A stretch of DNA of 64,000 bases from positions 4,594,446 to 4,658,445 of the forward strand of contig CM068325.1 of the NCBI GenBank assembly GCA_034766995.1. The letters are read 5' to 3'. The position numbers and the translations under genes were made by a program. The stretch is from Acanthacorydalis orientalis (Eukaryota > Arthropoda > Insecta > Megaloptera > Corydalidae). Position 1 is the first letter of the stretch. The number at the start of each line of letters is the position of its first letter. Positions 25,231 through 35,500 of the stretch are shown one piece after another. The notes beneath the pieces were generated by a model that was not told the origin of the DNA, made no database searches, and saw nothing but the letters and a program-made list of their open reading frames with translations.

Positions 25231-26369
25231 GAAAACATACAATCGTGAGATTATTTACAAATTCCTGCCTGGAAAATCGTTTCCCAGGACCGAATAATGG
25301 TCTCTCCTGTCAAATCGAACCGAGCATGATCACAGAAAAGGATTCCAAACAAGAAAAATACTCCTTGGTCCCACAAATGGACGATTGGTCGAGATATCGA
25401 TCGAAAAATCGAACCAGGACTACTGGATTAGAACCTTAATCAGACACTGGTCTTTAAAACTAGACTCCTTTTATGTTTCCTGATTGAATACTCAAATCCT
25501 GATAGATTGTACTCTGTTTAGATGTTGATCGATGATTGACTGTTTAAAAAAAAAGAACTGTAAATCAGAGTACAACCAATAAGCACTGATTTGATAAAAA
25601 TTATAAATTAGGTCAACGTCCACTTGAAGCCTATTGATTCACTCCGATCGATTTATCAAAGGCGTCCTTGCCGAATCACCGACTACATATCAATCGTCAC
25701 ACAAACAAACAGTCAGTGGCGTGCGGCGTTCGAACACAAACAAGAAGACATGATCAATCCAAACATAGCAGACGTTCGTTGAAACCTCTTTCGACACGGA
25801 TCCTTTCCAATATTCTCACTTTAAACATGTCGTCGGAATGTTACGCTCACCTTGTATCGATTCGATATAAGACAGTGCACTGGCGTGCGCACAAAAATAA
25901 ATACCTGGCCGATCTGTCTGCACGCACGGACAGGTTGTTTGTTTTTCCGTGCAGGAAAACCGTCGTGAATTGATGCTGCGGATACGAAAAACTGATCTGT
26001 TTACATTCGAGACCGAATGTGTGTCATGCCGTATCGATCGCAGACTGTACGGTGATTTCGCAGACGCTTGAACGGTTATTTCGGGAAGAAGTCTGTTTAG
26101 ATTTCACATGAAACGGGAATAAAGTGTCGGGTTCCAGGATAACTGAATAGACGGATATGAACAGTCGTTCAGAGCACAAATTATCCATATAGACCGCGTT
26201 TTATGAGAATAATCGAATGAAAACATTAATTATTATTTTTTTTCGTACACCCTGTATACACCTGAGTTGTCATAGAGTTGTATTCTTCGTCAATATAGCC
26301 TCGAACGCGTTCAATACAAGCCCTTGGACGATTGATCAGTCCGAAGATTCGTCTAGGAAAAAAATTTTG
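25231..26369. other. No gene recognised; a short duplicated segment
   Basis: Sequence around 25260-25445 (with CCAGGACCGAATAATGGTCT and AGAACCTTAATCAGACACTG) is related to 26940-27195, so the two form a diverged direct duplication. A plus open frame at 25668-25973 has no recognisable domain. Confidence 0.45.
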
Positions 26370-26374
26370 TATCT

Positions 26375-26925
26375 AATTTTAAGTACGGACGTACTTAAGG
26401 CTATTCTCTTATTAAGTTATATCGAAATTATAGTAAATTTAATGGTCTTTCGTCTGGTGTGTAGCAGATTTTTCTATCTCTGATAGTTTTCGAGCAATCG
26501 AATTTAAACCGAAAATGCTCGAATCTTTGCAGTTTTCTCTTGATAAGTGATTTTTGAATTTTTTATATGGCTGTACTTCAGGCTTTCCTTAAATCGAGTT
26601 ATATGTTTTGTATAGTAAATTTAATGTTCTTTCGTTTGGTGTTAAGCAGATTTTTCTATCTCTGATAGTTTTTGCGCAACCGAATTTAAAGCGAAAATGC
26701 TCGAATTTTTTGTAATGTTCTGCTGATAAGTCATTTATGAATTTTTTGTATGGCTGTACTTAAGGCTTTTCTTAAATTGAGTTATATGTTTTGTATAGTA
26801 AATTTAATTCTCTTTCGTTTGGTGTGTAGCAAATTTTTCTATCTCTGATAGTTTTCGTGCAATCGAATTTAAACCGAAAATGCTGGAATTTTTTGCAATG
26901 TTCTGCTGATAAGTCATGTTTAAAA
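26375..26925. repeat. Tandem array, about 183-bp unit, three copies
   Basis: The block GGCTGTACTTAAGGCTTTTC recurs near 26388, 26570 and 26752 and is followed by ATAGTAAATTTAATG, TTTTTCTATCTCTGATAGTTTT and CGAATTTAAACCGAAAATGC. Identity between units is high. Confidence 0.9.
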
Positions 26926-27399
26926 TTTAAGTAGGGACTTCCTGATTGAATAATCAATTACCAGGACCACTGCCTTAGAACCTCAATCACACACTGTCTT
27001 CAAACAGCATCCCTCCATGCTTCCTGATTGAATAATCAACTACCAGGCCCGAATAATTGTCTTTCCCGACAAATCAAACCGAGATTGTTCACTGAAACGG
27101 ATTCCAAAGGAGAGAAGTACTTCTCAGCCCGACAAATCGATCGAAAAATCGAACCAGGACCACTGGCTCGGTATCTCAATCAGACACCGGATAAACAGGG
27201 AATGTCGGTGCTCTTTGAGTGACAGAAACGACAACATTTGTATAATACAAACACATGCGGTCGTCCTAGTGTACTGTACCGGAACTCGAGTGTTAAAAAT
27301 CATCACAAGATCCGAACGCAACGCTCTGAATACGGAGCAAGCGTCTTATGTTGCACCGAACGGTACTGAATCAGAAGATGGGGGAAAAACTGTTACGTC

Positions 27400-27595
27400 G
27401 TCACAGAGATGCAGTTCGGATCAGTGATATCCGAAGATTCGCCGATCTGCGGTCACGGATCGGCGGTACAGTCGAGTTTCGATACACGGACCGTTTAGGT
27501 ACTCACCGACCGCACGTACCGACAGTGATCCGGTTCGAGATTCCATTTTTTTTGCTTTTAAATTCGATCTTTTCCGACATAGATTCGAACGGAAA
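27400..27595 (+). promoter_or_regulatory. Probable 5' UTR / promoter-proximal region of gene A
   Basis: GC content rises here immediately upstream of the gene A start codon, as for the other exons. The start context is GGAAAATG. A possible acceptor-like CCGACATAG ends at 27581, so part of the leader could be spliced from further upstream. No TATA box or initiator can be assigned with confidence. Confidence 0.3.
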
Positions 27596-27668
27596 ATGTC
27601 GCGGGCATATTTCAAGTGTTCAGTGTTCTTCTTGATTGTTTTAACGACGATGGATCCGTCCGTTTCCG
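27596..27668 (+). CDS. Gene A exon 1 (signal peptide)
   Basis: ATG at 27596 opens 24 codons with a basic start and a hydrophobic core (CSVFFLIVL), ending at donor G before GTAAGT at 27669. It leaves phase 1, which matches the next acceptor at 33998-33999. The link across 6.3 kb is inferred from phase, the signal peptide and lack of an alternative. Confidence 0.75.
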
Positions 27669-28517
27669 GTAAGTCTCTGTTTATACTCTCATAGTTGATT
27701 GATCTAGAGGAAAGGTTCATTTAAAAGTGTTTCTTGTCTTGGTAATCGAATCGAGTACTCGGTCAGAGTAGCAAGATTACCGAATGGTCGATACTCTGAA
27801 TAAAGTGTTTGGAAGGATTGGAAAAATCAGAGTAAATTAATTCGAATTTAGTGAAATGTAAAAGAGTTGTATCGTTAGGAAGCTTTCTTAAGAAAGAACG
27901 TGCTGTTTGATTAATCTGGAAGAGAGTTTACAAAAATTCGATTTGATTTACTTGAAGAATCTTCTATGTTTGACTGGATTTTTCGAAAAAATCCACTATA
28001 AAAATCATCTTGAAGAGAAAACATCTCTTTTTGGTATCTGAAACGTAGAAATTGTTTATATTTTAAATTTTCTGGATGATAAATCGATTATAAATCAAAA
28101 ATAATTCATTTTTCCATTCCATAAATTCGATTCTGACTTAATGGAAGCGAATATTCCACGTTTAAAGACTTTTTCTTTAAGAAAACTACATGAAACTTAT
28201 CTTTAATGAATAAATAACAATTTTTTCAATTTTAAAAATTGAATTTTGATTGAATCTGAGAAGATTCTTCCATATTTGACTGGATTTTATAAAAAATCCA
28301 CTAGAAAAATCAGCCTTCAAGTGAAAACATCTCCTTTTTATATCAGAAACATCGAAATTATGACATTTTAAACTCTCCGTGTCATAAAAGAACAAAAATT
28401 AGATCAACTACACCCACACCTTCATCCTTACACTCACACCTCTACTCTAGGCTACATACTTGCGCTCGGCCTGGTCAAAAAAAAAGATAGGGTGAGGGTG
28501 AAGATGTGTGTGAATAA

Positions 28518-28565
<48 letters not shown>

Positions 28566-28697
28566 TAGATAGATTGATAGGCTTGTGGAAGGAAGCGAGA
28601 CTTCCCAAGTAGTTTTGTTCAAATCGAGGGAAGAAATAATTGACCTCGAATTGCTGGGAGGCAAGATAGCTTCCTCCCCCCTCAAACATAACCTAAC

Positions 28698-28737
<40 letters not shown>

Positions 28738-28959
28738 CCTGATTTACAAAACTAAAATTAGACCACCTTCAATCACATCTTCACCCTCACCCTCACCCTC
28801 ACACCCCTCCTCTGCCCTGTATACCTGTGCTCGCTCGGGTCAAAGAAGAATGAGGATGAAGATCATTTTCGATTCATTACTCAACTCAATACAATCGAGC
28901 GTTTTGCAAAGGAAACTTTTTTATAATTTTGATTTACGAATCTGTACTGTACATATATA

Positions 28960-29023
<64 letters not shown>

Positions 29024-29140
29024 AGTTAAGATAAATTACCTGTGTTGTAGTTAATTGAAAACAACTTTTTTTCTTCAAAAGATTAATATCTAAATATAAC
29101 TGTGCACCACCCACACAGGACTGCATATCGTTCTCCATGA

Positions 29141-29175
<35 letters not shown>

Positions 29176-29542
29176 TAATTACATATATATATATATAAGT
29201 GTATTCAAATATATAATTCATACAAAAGTCAAATCGATCCTGTCTCATCGTCTAGTTTCTTGAACTCCTTCGATTCCTTCCAACAACAAGATCAGCGCTC
29301 GGACGCGACGCCCCCCTTTATTTATTTATTTACTAGACAGACAGATCACTGAATAAATAAATAAATTAAATTATATATATATATATATATATGTATATGT
29401 ATAATTTAAAAATGATGATCTGTCTGCACGCAGTTTTTTTTTGTAAGCAAGAGAACTATTTGCATATTTTTCATATTTCTACAAATAATTTATTATCATG
29501 TTCCATGATTTGTTTAACGGTTCTTTTTATAACTGAAGCATG

Positions 29543-29582
<40 letters not shown>

Positions 29583-31643
29583 TGCAAAATTCGACAGGAT
29601 GTTTAAGCGATTACTAATTGGAATTAATATGAGATTTGTGCTGAAATCGTGGCTGTAATAACTGTAATTCGTTGGTAATTCAATAAATACAGAGATAAAT
29701 AGTGTGATTCAAGAACGTATCCGTTGAAATATGTAGCAATGATGGCCGTAATGTGTTTTTTTTCCTTCAATCGACTGTGAGTGTCTGTGTGATCGTCTAT
29801 TCGGTGGATTTTTTTATTCTTGTGCATGGGTTTTTAACTGATTTAGTATCATGTGTTCTCGAGAGTCGATTTGACATTCATACCTACCCTCTTTTCTGAA
29901 AACGAATTAATTATTGTTATATTGGTAGATTGGTGTTGAAACTTTATTTCGATTTAGGTGTTCTAGTCTGTAGTTTTTATTGAGTTTTTGGTCGGATTCT
30001 GTGTGTACAGTTTTGGAGATCTGGAGTTCCTGAAGAGGAAAAAAAGTTCCGATCATTAGAGGCCAAAAAAATGAAAATAAAGTCTCGGATTTCTATGAAC
30101 TTGGCATAGAGTGGTAAAAAAATTATAGTGTTAAAAAAATTAAATAATTTTTTTTCCAAGTAGCTTTCATATAGATCTAGAGTTCTTGAATAGGAGAAAA
30201 AGAGTTTCGATGATTAAAGGCCAAAAAAATGGAAATAAAGTCTCGGATTTCTGTGAACTTAGCATAGAGTGGTAAAAAAATTATACAGAGCTGAAAAAAA
30301 TAAAATAACAATTTTTTTAAGTAGCATTCATATAGATCTAGGGTTCTTGAATAGGAGAAAAAAAATCCAATCGTTAAAGGCCAAAAAAATGAAAATAAAA
30401 TCCCGGATTTCTGTCAATTTGGCATAGAGTGTTAAAAAAATTATACAGAGCTGAAAAAAGATAAAATATTTCTTTTCCAAGTAGCATTCACATAGATATA
30501 GAGCTCTTGAATAGGAGAAAAAAAGTTTCAATCATTATCGATGCAACGCATGAACGGAACGCACAGCTGCGCTTCTGAGAATCCCATACCGAATAATAAT
30601 AATGATAAATCATGCAGATGCACTTCTCGTTGCACTGCTACTGTAATTAGCGTCGCATTCTGCAACATTCCCTATCGATCCAATCTATTCGCCAATCGTT
30701 TAACCTCAATCGTACGGAAAGGATCTGGTTTCATCATTTCGAACACGTGCTCTGTTCACATGTGCCCGGCAAGCGGCACTCCTTCAGATTTAAGAACGCT
30801 CGATCCTCTCTTACTTTCCGGAAATTCATTCGACCAAGTCCGGTCGTACCGGAAAAAAAATATTTCAAGTTTCTTAATCGACTGACCACCACTTCAAAAC
30901 CCGGCGAAAAATCTACTTCTTCTAATTTTTTTGCACTATTTTTCAAACACTCCTCGACGACCAACACTGTCTTCAGATTTTCCGACATGAAACTCACTTC
31001 TGAGACACCTCGAAACTATTTTCTATCCCCTTCAAGCTTCACTTACTCCCGTTATTCTATTCCGGACTCTTTCCACGACCTCGTTCATATCTTTTTCAGA
31101 CTTTTCTCCTTCGTTCACTCTACATAGTCGATCGGGATCAAAGATCCCCGACCAGCAAGTCCTTTCAATCAATCGTTCGATCCCACAAATCGTTCCGTAC
31201 CGCACCAGGACTCCTCAGGTGTTGCGGCGGTGCGACAGAGAAGAACTACTCTGCACACACGCTTTGCATGTCTTGAAATTAATGTGGATCTTAATGAAAA
31301 CATTGACATAAATCAGTGTGAGATCGCATGGATAAAAATAGAACAGTACGCGCGCGTCCACTAATTGATTAATGGCGATTTGATGAGGACCGTCGGTTCG
31401 AAACCGTGACCTCTAATAATAGCAGGCGGTCGGCTGTTTTTCCATCACTTCATCTATACAATTTATGCGAAAGCTTCCCTGTACTCATTCGCCAAAAACA
31501 TGGCCGGCCAGTGGGTAAATTATATATATATATATATTTGCTTGGAAATCTGTGGAAAAAAGAGGCACTGAATCGAAAAAAATGGAAAATCATGGTAGAG
31601 GCATTTATCCAGCAGTGGTTTAACAGAGGCTGTTAATAGAAAA

Positions 31644-31707
<64 letters not shown>

Positions 31708-32148
31708 ATATATATACATATAAATCGAGCATATAAATGATTCATACCCGAAATAACAGGACACTCGTTCATCGAAAACGGGAGGATCGGATCGGATCCA
31801 AGGACCCGTCGACACGTGGGCGTAATCGGGTCAAATGTGGCGTCGGTATTGACCCGATTGTGCGAGCTGAAGGTCGATCCGAGGACCGTTAACGTGCATG
31901 TAACAGAAAAACCGACATATTTTTTTTATATATACGAAAAAAAACACTGATAAGATACACAGAACAGTGTCTAATCCGACATCGACGCTCCGTATATTTT
32001 TCTTGCGCGCACAGAGGCGTTTCAATCGTCCAGATATTGCATCAATAAATTCACAAATTAAAGTTCAAAGTTACACACGAACAGACTGTGCCAATATGTT
32101 TCGTTGAGTGTAAACAGTATTCATAGATTCTGCCATCATATATATATA

Positions 32149-32229
<81 letters not shown>

Positions 32230-32549
32230 GTACATGTTATATGTATATACACACACACACACTTTTTTTTTCTACATATTCTCAATTAAAACGAGACACT
32301 TCGGCACTAATCAGACAGAAGCGCTTATTATAACACCGATTTATTTATTATTATTATATTAACGATAATTTATTGCTTCGTTTGAACACACACACACATT
32401 TATATATATATATATATATGTGTGTGTATGTAAATGTGTGCGCATGATGACTACAATATGTTGACCTAGTTTATAATAAAATCGTTTTGTATATTTGCTC
32501 GTCTTTGATTCTTAAGTACACACTTCCGCGTATCATATTTTAGTTAATT

Positions 32550-32580
<31 letters not shown>

Positions 32581-35500
32581 TATATACTGGATCGTATGGG
32601 TTGTAAATTGTAAAAGAATGATTTGTGATACCGTTGAGCGAGAAATGAATGTTGGAACGAATTCCTGATCGGTTATTCATTTTCATGTTCTTTGAAAAAT
32701 CACAGTAGGCGTAATTGTCTTCGGAAAAATTTCAAAATTCACCAATGTATAGAAAAAAGTACGTACTTGTGCACGGTGCACATATTTTTTGGGAAAAAAT
32801 TCAAATTAAAGACTTATTGGTCGATAACTTCAAATTAAGTTAATTATACAGTGATTGTCAATGATGAGATTTTGAAAAATCACAGTAGGCGTAATTGTGC
32901 TCGGAAAATTTTGAAAATTTCCCAATGTATAGAAAAAAGTACGTACTTGTACACGGTGTACATATTTTTTGGAAAAAAATTCAGTTTAAAGACTTATTGG
33001 TCAATAATTTCAAATTCAGTTAATTATACAGTGATTGTCAATGATGAGATTTTGGAAAATCACAGTAGGCGTAATTGTATTCGGAAAATTTTGAAAATTT
33101 ACCAATATATAGAAAAAAGTACGTACTTGTATACGGTGTACATATTTTTTTGAAAAAAAATAAGTTTAAAGACTTATTGGTCGATAACTTCAAATTAAGT
33201 TAATTATACATTGATTGTCAATGATGACAATTTGGAAAATCAGAGTAGGCGTAATTGTATTCGAAAAATTTTGAAAATTTCCCAATGTATAGAAAAAAGT
33301 ACGTACTTGTACACGGTGTACATATTTTTTGGAAAAAAATTCAAATTAAAGACTTATTGGTCGATAACTTCAAATTAAGTTAATTATACAGTGATTGTCA
33401 ATGATGACACTTTGAAAAATCACAGTAGGCGTAATTGTTCTTATAAAAATTTCAAAAATATTCATGTTTACATAAAAAAGTACATTCTTTCATGTCCTGG
33501 TCTTATTTTTAATAAATATTCACAATTTTCGAAGATATTGATCTGCGGATGAAAATCGAACAGGATTTTTTATCGATTATTCGATGAAATGATTATAATT
33601 TGATGATATTGCATGGATTATAAATCAAAAATCATAAATTAGTCAACTTAGAATTAGTTTCTGTTTTAAAATTATTATAACGGAATCGGTCGATATCCGA
33701 GACCGACTATACGAGCGGGGGAAATCGCCGGACGGTTCGGCGCGGACTCGTGCGATGCGCCGCGCCGGCGCTCGCGTTTCCCCCGAAAACGTACAATCAT
33801 AGTCTTGTCCAGTGAACGGTACGATTTTGTATTTTTTAACATTTTCTTTCTTCTCTCAATTACTGCGTTTTAATCAGAGATAAATACGAATTGTGTGGCA
33901 GTAACTGATTGGTAATCCTCTGTGTATGTGAAAAAAACCTTTTATATTTTCCCCGCATCTTCTTTAAAACAACTGAAGATTGACAGAGACTTTTCACAGA
34001 ACTCGCCGACGATCTCCAGCGGATACACCCGGAACGCTTCTCGAAAGTCCGTCACCTCGTATCGGATCCAGGCGCCGTTTCGAACCCGAACCGCGCGCTA
34101 TTCGACTGGACCACGAACGCATCTCGCGCCGGAGCTCCGTCCGCCCTCACGACCCGGCTCCCGTCGACGGATCCGCGGGTCCGTCTCGAGCACATGAGGC
34201 AGAGCGTCAAGGACCGTCGCACGTCGCCGAAACGGCACGGCGAGTCGAAACGGCGCGACAGGAACAAGAAGGAGCGCACGAGGACGAGGACCGGCGACAA
34301 GAAACGGAAGAGGAACCGCGACAGGAGCGGCACGGGCATCGATACGATTCCTAGGGGGTACTTCGACGAGAGACCGGCCGGTTCGAACGTCTCGAAAGCG
34401 GTCCTGTTCGACTGGAGGACGGATAAGGAGAGGACGTCCAAGTATTACAAGAAGGTCGACGGGAGAGTGACGGAAGATACGAGGAACGATGTGCTTAGGT
34501 ACGAGAAGATCACGAGGAGACCGTCGACGGAGAAGCCGGTCGACGTGCGGATCAACGACGTGTTGGATCGGAAGCCGAGCAGGAAACCTTCGGATCCTGG
34601 GAATCATCTCGGAAATCGGATCGGATCGACCGAAGAGACCGGTCCTGCGGCTCGATCGCCGCTGCAGAATCGTCTGCCGCCGCTGTCCTCGATATATCCG
34701 CCTTCGAACGACCTGCAGCCGACGAGGAACGCCGACGTCTCCACGTCGGATCCGATTATCAGACAGCTGGACTTCCTGGAGACGCAACTGAAGCAGATGG
34801 AGAACGAACCGCTAGTGCCGGAGCGCGGTAGGGGTGCGGTCGGGAATACGAGCAGCTGTACGGTGAACAGGGGCGGATGCGAACACACCTGTATCCAGAA
34901 CGGGACGGCAGTTAGGTGCTTGTGCTATAAAGGATTCCGGTTAGCTGGCGATGGGGCGAGATGTCTGGGTAAGGATCTGTTTCGATCGGAGTGTGTGAAT
35001 TCGTACACACTTACTTTAGGTATTTTTTTTCCTCAAGAGTGGTAAAGTCTTGAGAGTCTTTAGAGTGGTCTTTGAATTGAAACCCTTTTAAAGGCAATTC
35101 CTCAGCAAATAATCCTTCGAAGGACGATTCGTTGAAGAAGAGTCGATCAGAAATACCAATTATGAAAATTAAATCATTCTAAATGCAATTCTTTTTTGAA
35201 AGATGATTTTTTAAGAAGATTTTCTTCACTTGGAATCCTTTTCAATGCGATTCTTCGAAAAATAATCCTTCGAAAGACTTTTCTTCAATCAAAAATACAA
35301 ATCTTAGACATGAAATTATTCTAAAGACAACTCTTAGTAAAACGATCCTTCGGAAGGGAATTTCTTGACAGGAAACTCGTTTTGGAAGCCTTTTTCAGTC
35401 AGTAAATCTTCATAAGAGAACATGATCGAAGAAAACAAGCCAATGAATGAATCGGCTGGAGAACAGGGAGAGAATAGGGGAGGTGTTGAACGATTGACTG

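Larger units (their letters stand above)
27669..33999 (+). other. Gene A intron 1 (6.3 kb)
   Basis: Repeat-rich intron: palindromic AC/GT-rich repeats at 28385-28870, long TA tracts, a 160-bp tandem array at 30010-30540, a small possible coding relic on minus at 30734-31130 and hairpin element copy 2 near its 3' end. Acceptor TTTTCACAG ends at 33999. Confidence 0.7.

Noticed and set aside
28881..29138. Frames with IYIYIYI segments here and at other TA tracts
   Set aside because: Translation of (TA)n dinucleotide tracts; not membrane proteins.
31381..31415. tRNA-like GGTTCGAAACC
   Set aside because: T-stem pairs at only three positions and the rest of a tRNA cannot be folded.
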